Origin: an uncultured Cyclobacteriaceae bacterium
Lineage (GTDB): Bacteria; Bacteroidota; Bacteroidia; Cytophagales; Cyclobacteriaceae
Assembly (NCBI GenBank): GCA_947492745.1
Contig: CANLOE010000030.1
Location: 1-62,870 of the forward strand
Reading direction: 5' to 3'
Length of the DNA: 62,870 bases
Shown here: positions 1-9,158 of the stretch, piece by piece
How the letters are laid out: the number at the start of each line of letters is the position of its first letter
Position numbering within the stretch: position 1 is the first letter of the stretch
Notes under the pieces: generated by a model
Told to the model about the DNA's origin: nothing
What the model saw: the letters and a program-made list of their open reading frames with translations, nothing else
Databases searched by the model: none
Made by a program: the position numbers and the translations under genes

Positions 1-3
1 AGA

Positions 4-76
4 CTCCAGAAGAGTTTAGTAAAATCAATTATTCAAAATGTGCTTAACTTATTGTCCAGTTTTTTATTGCAATTCC
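4..76 (+). repeat. Window-end inverted repeat, left copy
   Basis: This 73 bp sequence is perfectly repeated in inverted orientation at 62798-62870. On its inner side the left copy runs directly into the 3' part of an A-family element (from 78) and the right copy into unrelated sequence. Position 76/62798 is therefore probably the boundary of a mobile element that continues outside the window. No transposase is visible because the element body lies beyond the contig. Confidence 0.85.
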
Positions 77-77
77 A

Positions 78-114
78 GAATCTTATACGACATTTGAAAC
101 CCAAATTTGTATAA
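78..114 (+). repeat. A-family element, 3' fragment
   Basis: The sequence matches the right terminal repeat of the A family (ending in AAATTTGTA). The rest of the element is replaced by the window-end repeat, as if that element had inserted in it. A short D-end-like piece (AGTCTCTAAG) follows at about 118. Confidence 0.75.
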
Positions 115-281
115 AATAGTCTCTAAGTCTAATCCGTCTCTTAAGATTCATGGCATCTGAAAACTATACCCGTGTAGCACAAAAAATGGTTCACTCCGCT
201 TTTATAAGCTACCGGATATTCGTACATTTAATTGAATTCAAAGTTCAATTAAAAAAAATCATTCACCTTTTTGCTTGCAAT

Positions 282-312
282 AAACCCTGATTTATCAGGG
301 TTTTATTTTTTA
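282..312 (+). terminator. Rho-independent terminator without an upstream gene
   Basis: A 9-bp stem (AAACCCTGA/TCAGGGTTT) with a 4-nt loop is followed by a T-rich run. No ORF lies upstream in 115-281, but a second inverted repeat (TAATTGAA/TTCAATTA, about 228-250) does. It could end a small RNA or a gene whose body is outside the contig. Confidence 0.55.
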
Positions 313-535
313 TAGCTCAAGGAATCAGTAGTTCTTTATAGATAAGTAAAGGTGCCAAAGCTTTCTTTCAGAGTAATGACCGATGTACGCAGTTTAATTA
401 AGCAAGTATGAAACGTCATCCAGAGAGGGGCATCTTTACTGAATGGTCGTAAGAATCCTCTTGATGATGATTTGACAATAGGCTTCTTTAGATAGAAAGT
501 GTGGCCATTATATGACGATTGTTTGGACCCGAATT

Positions 536-839
536 ATATACTAGCTTACCGTTCTGTCTGTTTTTAAATGGTTTCGTGAATACGCTGTATTTAGAGCTTT
601 GTCATGAGGGCTCAAAAAGCAATACAGTAGCGGGTTTTTCAGGATTCAGCCTAGCTCCCCTACGGTGAATCCTGGAAATACGTACATTTCATTGATTTAC
701 GGAAGTTTACTCTACAATAGATGGGCAAATCAGAGATTGCCGATAAGGATGGTTATCCTTCACGGAATCAGCGAACGATCATTTCATGAACACCTATAGA
801 AATCAATAGCATAGCGGAAAAACACATAATTCGGTTTTA
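536..839 (+). repeat. B-family element, long decayed variant
   Basis: It begins GACCCGAATTAT and ends near AACACATAATTCGG, with the B-type internal TTTGTCATGAGGG box and a central TACGGTGAAT region. It shares its extra left segment (GGTTTCGTGAA) with the long copy at 35096-35355. There is no ORF. The remaining non-coding stretch of 1-1191 holds only repeat fragments and the terminator at 282. Confidence 0.55.
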
Positions 840-948
840 GCTAGGGTATAGGCAATGTCAGAAAAATGCCATCCCTAAATTTAAAAAAAGCCTAAACCTT
901 AATTTAGGAGTAGGTCTTCTATAGTAGATGACCATCACCATGAGTCTT

Positions 949-1118
949 TAACCCAAAATGATGAATAGAGAACCTATTCCGCGCATAAATAGCTTCATGC
1001 CGGAAGCTTTGCCCACCGGTCTTCATTCACCATAGCGGTGCTATGCCGAACGAATCCAAATGGCCGGTATTTTGCTATTGATACGCTCATCACGATTTCT
1101 ATCGATCAATTTGGGTTT
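949..1118 (+). repeat. C-family element
   Basis: The ends are AACCCAAAATGATGAATAG and, inverted, ATCGATCAATTTGGGTTT. The centre contains CCATAGCGGTGCTATG, a hairpin shared with the B family. About 170 bp, no ORF. Confidence 0.7.
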
Positions 1119-1191
1119 AAGTAGGACAAAATGCGATGATGTTGGCATAGTGTAAAATTCTGCTTAAATTTCACAAAAAAAACGTAGTGCT

Positions 1192-2973
1192 ATGGAGCCG
1201 ACCCATATTCAAAACAAAATACAGGAGACAACGATACACCATGCCGTTGAGCAGATTTTTGAACATGATGAGCCTTTGGAGCAAAGCATCAATGCCAACG
1301 TGGACTGTCTACAGGAAGAGTTGAAATGGATTACCGATCTTGTCCGATTTAGGGTGAGTGGTATGAAGTCCGTACTTGACGGAAAGGGTGAAATCTGGCT
1401 AAGTGCTCCACAACTGATCAGTGCCCCTGTATTACCCGAAGGTGCCTATCGGGAGTTTGTCTTGAAGCATGAGTTGAACTACGCGGAAAGGTTACTGTTG
1501 ATCATGTGTTTCAGTGCCGCCTATGATACCGATGTATTGGGCCATTTTTGTGGTATAGACCCTGATGAGAAAAAGCAGTATCAATGTCTGGGAGGTAGAA
1601 TCGATCAGGATAGCTATGTTTTTTATCCGACGCTACAGACTTTGCTCTTTCTGTTGGCAGGTAAGGACCGCAGAACGAGCGCCAAGTACCTTTATCACCT
1701 GAGGAAGAGAAGCAAGCTTTTTGTAGAACAGATTGTCTACTTTGTCAAAAAAGAAGAGGATACCGGGTATTGGCCCAACCGCGAAGTACGCTTGGACAGC
1801 ACCTATTACGACTACTTCCTTTTTTCAGAGCGGCCCCGACTGGATGCCGGAGACCATTTTCCCGCAAGGTTACTCCAGACGGACAAGACTTTTGATGACC
1901 TCATATTACCGGAAAACACAATAGCGCACCTAAAACCCGCGATGGACTATTTGCGTAACCAGAAAAAGGTCTTTGAGAAAGAGGGTGCCTCGGGTAAGAT
2001 CAAGGGCGGACATGTAATGATGCTCTACGGACCTCCCGGTACGGGTAAGACGCTGACCGCCTCTATTATAGGGAGACACTTGGGAGTGGATGTATATGCC
2101 ATCGAACTTTCACAGATCGTATCCAAATACATTGGGGAGACCGAAAAGAACATCGATAAGGTGTTTGAAAGACTACAGGATAAAAATTGTATCATATTCT
2201 TTGATGAAGCAGATGCACTGTTCGGTAAGCGGACAGAAGTGAAGGATGCCAAGGACAAATATGCAAATCAGGAAACCAGTCATCTGTTGCAAAAAGTGGA
2301 GCAGTGCAATGCCCTGATCATTCTGGCCAGTAATTTTAAGCAGAACCTGGACGATGCCTTTACGCGAAGAATACTGACTTATGTCCATATACCACCACCG
2401 GAAGAAGAGGAGCGCTTTAAGATGTGGCGTAAGGGTATTCCGCAGGCCTATGAATACGAACCTGTGGACCTGCCCGAAAAACTGGCTAAAAACTATCAAC
2501 TCACAGGTGCTAATATCACCAATATCATTAAGCTGAGCTGCTTTGATGCCGAAGATACGGGCACTCATAAATTGACCAAAGAACGACTCGAACATTTTAT
2601 CAGAAAAGAACTACTTAAGGAGAACCGTAAACAGCCCAGTTTCAATGGTCGCCAGGAAGCTCAGCAGGTGTCGCAAGACTCAAAACAAGCGAAGAGGAAC
2701 CGACCCGTTCCGACTTCCATCAATCCCAACCCAGCGCCACAGCAGACCGCTCCCACATCTTCAGAAGCAGCCGAAAGCACAGTGCCCATCGCTTTGCCAG
2801 AGGGTTTTACTCCTCAGCCCGACCCCAATCCTGTCTATCGACGTTCAACGGAGGAGGACGATGGTTTTAGGGAAGGTGTGCGGGTGCAGGCCATGAGTGA
2901 GGCCGAGGCCCGACGAAAGGGCCTGATCAGTGACAGCCCCAAATCTAAGAGAAGAGGGCGCGGCAAACGCTAA
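1192..2973 (+). CDS. AAA+ ATPase resembling eCIS-associated ATPases
   Basis: A 593-residue protein with an unassigned N-terminal half (about 1-235) and one AAA+ module: Walker A GPPGTGKT (280-287), Walker B IIFFDEAD (334-341), sensor-1 Asn381 and an arginine-finger-like TRR (391-393). The last 100 residues are Pro/Ser-rich and end in a basic tail (KSKRRGRGKR), probably disordered. The order resembles the single-AAA ATPases that accompany extracellular contractile injection systems (Afp15/Pvc15 type), but no sheath, tube or baseplate gene is in the window, so the role is open: a remodelling ATPase of unknown client. The gene starts after about 1.1 kb of repeats and ends 12 bp from the convergent oxidoreductase, with no obvious terminator between them. 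Confidence 0.75.
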   Translation: MEPTHIQNKIQETTIHHAVEQIFEHDEPLEQSINANVDCLQEELKWITDLVRFRVSGMKSVLDGKGEIWLSAPQLISAPVLPEGAYREFVLKHELNYAERLLLIMCFSAAYDTDVLGHFCGIDPDEKKQYQCLGGRIDQDSYVFYPTLQTLLFLLAGKDRRTSAKYLYHLRKRSKLFVEQIVYFVKKEEDTGYWPNREVRLDSTYYDYFLFSERPRLDAGDHFPARLLQTDKTFDDLILPENTIAHLKPAMDYLRNQKKVFEKEGASGKIKGGHVMMLYGPPGTGKTLTASIIGRHLGVDVYAIELSQIVSKYIGETEKNIDKVFERLQDKNCIIFFDEADALFGKRTEVKDAKDKYANQETSHLLQKVEQCNALIILASNFKQNLDDAFTRRILTYVHIPPPEEEERFKMWRKGIPQAYEYEPVDLPEKLAKNYQLTGANITNIIKLSCFDAEDTGTHKLTKERLEHFIRKELLKENRKQPSFNGRQEAQQVSQDSKQAKRNRPVPTSINPNPAPQQTAPTSSEAAESTVPIALPEGFTPQPDPNPVYRRSTEEDDGFREGVRVQAMSEAEARRKGLISDSPKSKRRGRGKR

Positions 2974-2985
2974 CAATAATAGGCC

Positions 2986-4263
2986 TTAGGATTGATTGCT
3001 TAATGGTGTTGAGAACAACTTACTCTCGATTTTTTGTACAAGGCCCAAGGCAGCCCTCTCGCCCGCTATCATGGCCGCATTGAGCGAGCCATTGAGCAAT
3101 TGGTCACCGGCAATGAATACGGTATCATTGAGTTGCGTGGCCGAAGGGGCAATGTCGTATTGGAGGTCGGTAAGCTTGGGTAAAGCTTGGCGAATGGGAT
3201 AATGTTTCAAAAAACGAAGCGTTCTAATATCACAGAGCTGAGCTAACTCCGAGACAACCCTATCCACCAGTGCTTGCTCTCCCAGTTCATGGGATTTGAC
3301 GACTGTCACTGAAAGAAGCTCTTTTTTACCTTGATGTCTGGTTTTCAGTACATTATGGAAGAATATATTATTGATCAAGGCATCTTCATCAGCAATAAGA
3401 CCTATGAGAGGTTTGTTAATGGTATTCTTCTCGGTCTCAAAGTATAGCGTATCGCAACTTCGCCACGCAGTAGGTTGGCCCGCGAGATTGGGTACCAGCC
3501 CTTTAGCTTCCGTAGCGATAAGTGTGTAGTCACTATCGATTATAATGTCCGGAGAGAGGGTAATCGAGCTTGGGCCGATTTCTACTACTGCTGTGTTGTA
3601 GTGTATTTTACTGGATTTCAATCCAGTGGCCAATTGCGTTGGGATAGCTCCGATACCTGCCGCAGGTAATACCGCTAGGCCCTCACCGAACATTTTATAT
3701 ACGTATTCGAACATCCTACTGGAAGTCTCCAAATGCGGTTCTAAAAATATGCCCGAGAAAAATGGACGGAAGAACCTATTGATAATTTTATCGGAAAACC
3801 CTTTCTCTTGCAGGTAGGTAAGCGTATTGACTTCCTTTGAGGTAAACACCTCTTCTAATGTCTTTCCCTGTAATTCTTTGTTAAGATTATATATCTTGAA
3901 TTTATCTTTTAAAGATGCCGCGTTGGCAAATAGCGTAGGGAACAATAATGCTGAGGAGCGTAAAGGATCCCCGATAATTTGGGTCGAATTGGAATGGTAT
4001 ATTTGGGCACCAGGTAAAAATTCCTGTAGAGATAAAGCCTCGAAATCCAAGTATTTTTTTGCCATAGGGTATGCCGATAGCAATACCTGAAAACCATGAT
4101 CTAATTGATAGTCTTCGATAATATCTGTTTTGACTCTTCCGCCTACACTGTTACTCGCCTCAAAAAGGTGAGGGGCATAACCATGTTCTTCCAGCACTAA
4201 AGCTGCTACTAGGCCGCTGATACCGGCACCGATGATATTTATAGTAAAAGCGTCTTTTTCCAC
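2986..4263 (-). CDS. FAD-dependent amine-oxidase-like oxidoreductase
   Basis: 425 residues. The N-terminus has a dinucleotide-binding fold (IIGAGISGLVAAL, about 10-22) followed by an acidic strand end (HLFEAS) and the GGRV motif typical of flavin amine oxidases, protoporphyrinogen oxidases and phytoene-desaturase relatives. The C-terminus has the second FAD contact (VFIAGDQLLNGSLNAAMIAG). It is predicted to be a cytosolic flavoenzyme; the substrate cannot be told from sequence. It is transcribed toward the AAA+ ATPase and stands alone. Its upstream region (4264-5552) contains two B-family elements. Confidence 0.8.
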   Translation of the reverse strand: MEKDAFTINIIGAGISGLVAALVLEEHGYAPHLFEASNSVGGRVKTDIIEDYQLDHGFQVLLSAYPMAKKYLDFEALSLQEFLPGAQIYHSNSTQIIGDPLRSSALLFPTLFANAASLKDKFKIYNLNKELQGKTLEEVFTSKEVNTLTYLQEKGFSDKIINRFFRPFFSGIFLEPHLETSSRMFEYVYKMFGEGLAVLPAAGIGAIPTQLATGLKSSKIHYNTAVVEIGPSSITLSPDIIIDSDYTLIATEAKGLVPNLAGQPTAWRSCDTLYFETEKNTINKPLIGLIADEDALINNIFFHNVLKTRHQGKKELLSVTVVKSHELGEQALVDRVVSELAQLCDIRTLRFLKHYPIRQALPKLTDLQYDIAPSATQLNDTVFIAGDQLLNGSLNAAMIAGERAALGLVQKIESKLFSTPLSNQS

Positions 4264-4456
4264 AGCTCGATTTCAGTATAAAACGAAGTACAACAATAAT
4301 AGAAAATCTGTTAGAATAGCCCAGTGAAATAATTTTCAAATAATCAGCAATTCTAAAACCAATGTAATAACAACCATTTCAAATGCATAATGTTCGGTCT
4401 AATTCTTCCTATTTTTAATCCGCTTCATGCATTTTTTTACTGTTTCGCAGTATTTC

Positions 4457-4626
4457 GACCCGGATCATGCGTTGGTACTTCGTAACGATGATTTAAATAG
4501 CAATACATCAGGGAGTTTTATTGGATTTAGCATAGCACCGCTATGGTGAATTCAAAAAACGTAGTGCAACGGCTGATTTTCAGCTATTTAAGGTCGCAAT
4601 AAAAGGGCTAATGCATGATCCTGGTT
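4457..4626 (+). repeat. B-family element
   Basis: About 170 bp with inverted ends (GACCCGGATCATGCGTT / AATGCATGATCCTGGTT), the internal TTCGTAACGATGA box and the central hairpin CATAGCaccGCTATG. No ORF. Its spacer (4264-5552) contains no gene I can support. Confidence 0.8.
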
Positions 4627-5080
4627 CAATTGGCTCAAAGGTGAGGAGATGGCCCGGATTTTGAGTATTTTCTGATATTCTCGGTATACTTGGGTGATGA
4701 TAGCTGTTGTCGCAGTGTATAATCATCCTGAAATAGAGTTCAACTTAGGGTAGGGTTGCAAGGTATTGGCGTCAGAGGAGGGCAGGTTTGTTTGTTTCTT
4801 TCTTTGGGTAATTATAATATGACTATATTTGTTTGAAGAAAAATAAATATTACCTACTTTAAGTTGACTTTGGGTTAACGTGTTGTACCAACGCTTTATT
4901 GCAAGTAGTGCCTGTCCATCATGGAAAAGTATATCTAAAGTCTTTTTCGCTGACTTCTTTGAAAAGTAAACGAAGTGTCTGCAATCTTCAACTTACAGCA
5001 ATGAGCATGGATAGGTAGGGCTTCTTTGGTAATAGGGGGCCACCATTACGATAAATCTTGATGCATTGCTGGCGGCCACT

Positions 5081-5100
5081 TAGAGGCTGTTTATAAAGTG
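5081..5100 (+). repeat. D-family end fragment
   Basis: TTAGAGGCTGTTT matches the D-family terminus (TTAGAGACTGTTTT) with one change. I could not follow a full element from here. Confidence 0.35.
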
Positions 5101-5278
5101 TGACTTTTATCTTCTGAAGTACTTTCTAACATTACGTCACTAGAAAAAGTCAAAACTGGGATGGGCAAGCTCATTTTGCAATCATAGGAGAAAGTTTGAA
5201 CCGCTTCAATCCTATAAAAATGACCACTGGTAAGCTATAAAAAGAACTTCACCTTTTGGATATTCGAAATTTACGTCA

Positions 5279-5448
5279 AACCCAGATCATGCGTTGGTAC
5301 TTCGTAACGAGGGTTTAAATGTCAACAAAACAAGGGGTTTTATTGGATTTAGCATAGCACTGCTATGGTGAATCCGAAAAACGTAGTGCAACGACCGGTT
5401 TGCGGCTATTTAGATTCGCAGTAGATTTTTCAATGCATGATCCGGGTT
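5279..5448 (+). repeat. B-family element
   Basis: Ends AACCCAGATCATGCGTT and AATGCATGATCCGGGTT in inverted orientation, central CATAGCactGCTATG hairpin. Very similar to the copies at 8988, 10335 and 50667, so probably a recent family member. Confidence 0.85.
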
Positions 5449-5552
5449 AAAAGCAAGTGGTGGTCGGATGATGACGTTATGAAGCTATCAAGTGCCTCGG
5501 CATGACTATTGCTAAGTTAATTTATTAAATAAAAATTCATCTAGATTTTGCT

Positions 5553-5957
5553 ATGCAGGATTACAAATCCCATCCCAATTGGAAGATTCAATATAATGAC
5601 GAACATAATATTTTGATAATGCGCTGCTATGGAGATATATCGGATGATATCTACAAGACAATGTGGGAAGAGGCAATCAAGCTCAGCCTTGAGCGAAATA
5701 TCCGAAGATTCCTTATTGACCAAAGGGAGATAGGTCGGGTAAGTTTCAGTGCAAGAGGCTGGGTAATCGTCAGTTTATTTCCCAAAATCAAAAGCAAGTT
5801 ATCAAAAGAAGTCCGTGCCGCCGTATTGAAATCCAGTAATATGGCCAATAGTTCGGGAATCATGTTTTTGGTCAAGGCCTTTAAAAAAGTATCCGGATAC
5901 GATATTGATTTTTTTGATAGTGATAAATCGGGCATAGTGTGGTTATCAAAGGTGTAG
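5553..5957 (+). CDS. SpoIIAA/STAS-like small protein
   Basis: 134 residues, no signal peptide. The pattern of short strands and helices (ILIMRCYGDISDD, then a helix, RRFLIDQREIG, then VRAAVLKSSN) resembles the SpoIIAA-like/STAS proteins of unknown function found singly in many Bacteroidota. The canonical phosphorylated serine of anti-anti-sigma factors cannot be assigned with confidence. No partner kinase or sigma factor is adjacent. It lies alone between a B element and a decayed D-like region; the spacer downstream (5958-6785) is made of repeats. Confidence 0.6.
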   Translation: MQDYKSHPNWKIQYNDEHNILIMRCYGDISDDIYKTMWEEAIKLSLERNIRRFLIDQREIGRVSFSARGWVIVSLFPKIKSKLSKEVRAAVLKSSNMANSSGIMFLVKAFKKVSGYDIDFFDSDKSGIVWLSKV

Positions 5958-6039
5958 TTTGGTTTTTGATATTGTATTTCATTTAGGGGATCTTGCAAAA
6001 TATGACCGCTGGTTGTCAAATTTAAAATGTGACCAAACA

Positions 6040-6180
6040 CTTTTCTTTCCCGTATAGTCGCCAGTGAGGGTCCCACCCGCCGCATGAGCACCATCAATAA
6101 AGATAGTAGTGCTACCTGAGGGGTTTTATACCTTAACGCAATTAATTTGAGACAAAATGATCGCATAATCTTGATTTTGA
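6040..6180 (+). repeat. Decayed D-family element
   Basis: The stretch around 6060-6115 (CCGCATGAGCACCATCAATAAAG) parallels the D copy at 43137 (CCGCGTGAGCATCATTGATAAAG). The ends are eroded, so the borders are approximate. Confidence 0.45.
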
Positions 6181-6242
6181 GTGTTCAAGAAGCAAGGTTA
6201 ACTATCTCCCACTCACAATATCATGTGCCAAAAGAAGGATTG

Positions 6243-6405
6243 ATACCAACTTAGCTTTTAAAATCGCCTATCTTCCTGTTCATTATGCTTCACTCTGCGT
6301 TGACACTCCTCGGGATAGCGCTGCTATCCCTGCGGTTCTCGCCTTGATTGAAACCAAAATGACCCGCGGAATCTTATACGACATTTGAAACCCAAATTTG
6401 TATTA
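6243..6405 (+). repeat. A-family element
   Basis: About 163 bp with imperfect inverted ends (ATACCAACTTAGCTTTTAAA / CATTTGAAACCCAAATTTGTAT) and the central hairpin GGGATAGCgctGCTATCCC. No ORF. Confidence 0.85.
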
Positions 6406-6426
6406 GATGCCAAAGGTTACTTTTAT

Positions 6427-6594
6427 CCCAAAATGTCCATTAGAAAATCTATTCCGGACTTAACTGGCTTCAAATCAGTAACTGAATTCGTTTTTTGAAT
6501 TAACCGTAGCGGTGCTACGCTGAATCCAAGAAAACGCACTGATGTACTGCCATTTAAGTCCTCATGACGAAGTTCCAACGAACATTCTGGGTTT
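6427..6594 (-). repeat. B-family element, inverted
   Basis: Reads on the minus strand with ends AACCCAGAATGTTCGTTGG and CTAATGGACATTTTGGG. Its closest partner is the copy at 49563-49733, which forms a diverged B subgroup. Confidence 0.75.
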
Positions 6595-6785
6595 ATGGGA
6601 CGACGACGAACCTCATTCTCCATGGAGTTCTATTGTCTTGTAAGTTAATGTGCGTATTTCAACGTTATTTTATACGCATTGAACGAGTAAAATGCCTTTT
6701 TTAGTGATTTTGGAGACACCTTTTCCATTGTTAAGGTATATATTTATGTAAGTTCTTACGGTATATACAAAAAAATAGATGTAAC

Positions 6786-7175
6786 ATGAAGCGTTTTTTA
6801 TTTCTTATAGGAGTCATTTTATCTATAGTAAGTACGGAGGTTTTTGCTCAACCGGCTATTGATAATGTACCTTTTGGCGATGATCTTTTCAGTACCGAAC
6901 TCACTGGAGACAACGATGAAATCTTATATCGTTTTGATGTGAACAAAATTTCTTTTCAGTTGAACGTAGATAATGTACAAAGCGAAATTGGTTACCTCAT
7001 GGAAAAAAACTGCTGTGATGAATGTATCGCCGAATTGAATGAGGAGTGGTTCACGGAATTCATGTTGTTACAGGAAAAAGGCCTAAGTATGAAAGAAGCG
7101 GATGAACTGGCATTGACTTCGGCCTCTTTTGTTTTCAAACTTTGTAATATCACTGATTTGGCAATGATGCATTGA
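6786..7175 (+). CDS. Small secreted protein of unknown function
   Basis: 129 residues with a clear signal peptide (MKRFLFLIGVILSIVSTEVF, cut after AQ) and no lipobox cysteine. The mature part is acidic with a Cys cluster (NCCDECIAE) that could form disulfides or bind metal after export. I recognise no family. An inverted repeat (GTAAGttCTTAC, 6748-6759) lies 26 bp upstream and could be a regulator site. The gene sits alone between repeat-filled spacers; an A element starts about 65 bp downstream. Confidence 0.65.
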   Translation: MKRFLFLIGVILSIVSTEVFAQPAIDNVPFGDDLFSTELTGDNDEILYRFDVNKISFQLNVDNVQSEIGYLMEKNCCDECIAELNEEWFTEFMLLQEKGLSMKEADELALTSASFVFKLCNITDLAMMH

Positions 7176-7240
7176 CGGAGAACAATACCAAATATTCATT
7201 GGTTTTACAAGACAGTCTCTAAGGCCTGTATTTGTATAAC

Positions 7241-7406
7241 TAATACCAACTTAGCTTTTAAATATCGCCTATCTTCCTGTTCATTTTGCTTCACTCTGCG
7301 TTGACAATCCTCGGAATAGCGCTGCTATCCCTGCGGTTGTCGCCTTGATTGAAACCAAAATGACCCGCGGAATCTTATACGACATTTGAAACCCAAATTT
7401 GTATAA
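7241..7406 (+). repeat. A-family element
   Basis: About 166 bp, flanked by TAA on the left and TAA on the right, with the same inverted ends and central hairpin as the copy at 6243. A D-end fragment (AGACAGTCTCTAA, 7210-7222) lies just upstream. The rest of 7176-7735 shows no gene. Confidence 0.85.
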
Positions 7407-7735
7407 TATTCCAAAAAGGACTCTTGGGTTGAGTTTGATAACTGTGACCAAGTTATAAAATCGTTCCGAAAATCATAAATGTGAAGAAGCCACCGAAGGC
7501 TTTCTGTTTGAGTACTGTGTAGCTTCAAATCCCCTTGGTTTTTCGCACATTTATGTACAATGCCATTTTAGTATACGAAACGATTAGCTAGTTCTGTGTA
7601 CCACCGAAGTATGTGCATGTCGTATGCTCATTTCCTCTTTGTTCACCGGGTCCACTCAGCGAAACAACACATGGTCTTTCTTCAATGAACTGTGCCAACA
7701 CCATCTTTTTCAGGCAATAATCCATATATTTAATT

Positions 7736-8770
7736 ATGAGAAAACAATTACGGAAATTTGTCTGGGCCATCAGTGCGCTGGTTTTCATGCTCTTTGTATT
7801 ATTCGCTACGAATCAATTGTTGACTTTTTATGCTAATATAAGTGAGGTCAATCCACTTTTGGCAAAAGTGGTGACGGGTTTTCTGACGATTGTTGTTCTC
7901 GGTTTATTACTAAGCCCTGTGGTGCTGTACCTGAAACTCCCAAAGGCCCTTATTCCTCCACAGAACCCAGAAGAACAGGATGTCTATAGAGCAAGACTTA
8001 GGAAAAGGCTTCGGGCCAATGGGCTGCTGAAAAACAAGAATATAAGCCTAAGTACTGATGAAGACTTGAAAGAGGCGCTCAAAATACTTGACGAAAAAGC
8101 AAATACCATTATCAACGATACCGCTACCAGTGTTTTTCTGACTACAGCGGTTTCTCAAAACGGCAAATTGGATGCTTTTACCGTATTGGTCACCCAATGC
8201 AAAATGATATGGAGCATCGCTCACCTCTATTGGCAACGTCCATCGTTGAAAGATATGAGCCATCTATATGGTAATGTAGGGGCAGCTGCGTTCTTGGCCT
8301 CCGAAATCGAAGATATCGATCTCTCAAGACAAATAGAGCCGATTCTCAATGCTGTTGTCAAAAGCCCAGGGAGATCCATACCTTTGGTAGGGCATGCAGC
8401 ACACATCCTGACCGACTCCCTTTTAGAAGGATCTACCAATGCTTTTCTCACACTAAGGGTTGGGGTTATCGCCAAGCGCTATTGTGGTAGTTTGGAAGTA
8501 TACCAAGCCAAAAAAGTGAAAAAACATGCTTTTATGGAAGCTTCCATTATGTTGAAATCACTGATGTTGGCCACTTCGGGCAAAATCATCAAGGGTTTGG
8601 TGAAAGCCACCAAGGATACTGGTGTCAATACATTGAAGTCAGGAGCGGCCAAGGTAGGTAAAGTGACTACTTCGATGAAAGATGGTATACGATTACTGAC
8701 AAAAAAGAAGAAAGACCGTGGAACGAAGACTATAGAATCCTCCGACAAGACAAGCCCGGGTCCCTCCTGA
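7736..8770 (+). CDS. DUF697 (YcjF-like) membrane protein
   Basis: 344 residues. Two predicted membrane helices lie near the N-terminus (about 9-30 and 43-66), followed by a charged cytosolic helical stretch and a DUF697-like region (about 125-300) with Gly/Ala-rich helices (GNVGAAAFLASEI, LVGHAAHILTDSLLEGSTNAFLTLRVG). The C-terminus is Lys/Ser-rich (TKKKKDRG). The family is inner-membrane and often sits beside a GTPase; no GTPase is adjacent here, so the function is unknown. A good terminator follows at 8892. Confidence 0.75.
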   Translation: MRKQLRKFVWAISALVFMLFVLFATNQLLTFYANISEVNPLLAKVVTGFLTIVVLGLLLSPVVLYLKLPKALIPPQNPEEQDVYRARLRKRLRANGLLKNKNISLSTDEDLKEALKILDEKANTIINDTATSVFLTTAVSQNGKLDAFTVLVTQCKMIWSIAHLYWQRPSLKDMSHLYGNVGAAAFLASEIEDIDLSRQIEPILNAVVKSPGRSIPLVGHAAHILTDSLLEGSTNAFLTLRVGVIAKRYCGSLEVYQAKKVKKHAFMEASIMLKSLMLATSGKIIKGLVKATKDTGVNTLKSGAAKVGKVTTSMKDGIRLLTKKKKDRGTKTIESSDKTSPGPS

Positions 8771-8891
8771 TAAGTACTATTGATTTGCATTTAATGATAT
8801 TACTTGTGCGGCCATTAGCGAAACGTCTTTCACTGATTTTTTATCACGGTCACTTATCATGCTATAACTAACCGCTGTTTTCTCGTTATGA

Positions 8892-8931
8892 AGTAGGCCC
8901 ACAGATAGGACTGGGCCTACTGTTTTCTTTT
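8892..8931 (+). terminator. Rho-independent terminator of the DUF697 gene
   Basis: A 10-bp stem (AGTAGGCCCA/TGGGCCTACT) with a 10-nt loop and a T-rich tail, 120 bp after the stop codon. Confidence 0.8.
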
Positions 8932-8987
8932 GGTAGAAGTCAATGCAGCTGAAAGTGATTGTTTTTGTGTTGTAGTAACATTCGCTT

Positions 8988-9158
8988 AACCTGGATCATG
9001 CGTTGGAACTTCGTGACGAGGGTTTACATATCCATAAATAAGGGAGTTTTATTGGATCTGGCATAGCACCGCTATGGTGAATTCAAAAAACGTAGTGCAA
9101 CGACCGGTTTGCAGCTATTTAGATCCACAGTAGATTTTCCAATGCATGATCCGGGCTT
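8988..9158 (+). repeat. B-family element
   Basis: Ends AACCTGGATCATGCGTTGG / AATGCATGATCCGGG in inverted orientation, flanked by TTA on both sides (CTTAACC, GCTTAACC). Central hairpin CATAGCaccGCTATG. Confidence 0.85.

Noticed and set aside
4264-5552. Missing gene in the long spacer after the FAD oxidoreductase
   Set aside because: Two B elements and a D fragment fill part of it; no ORF with protein-like composition remains.
5651-6166. 171-codon minus-strand ORF
   Set aside because: Antisense to the STAS-like gene and runs into decayed repeat sequence; no protein motif.
6243-7406. Repeated units with hairpins as a CRISPR array
   Set aside because: The units are about 165 bp, dispersed over 37 kb in both orientations, with no spacers and no cas genes.
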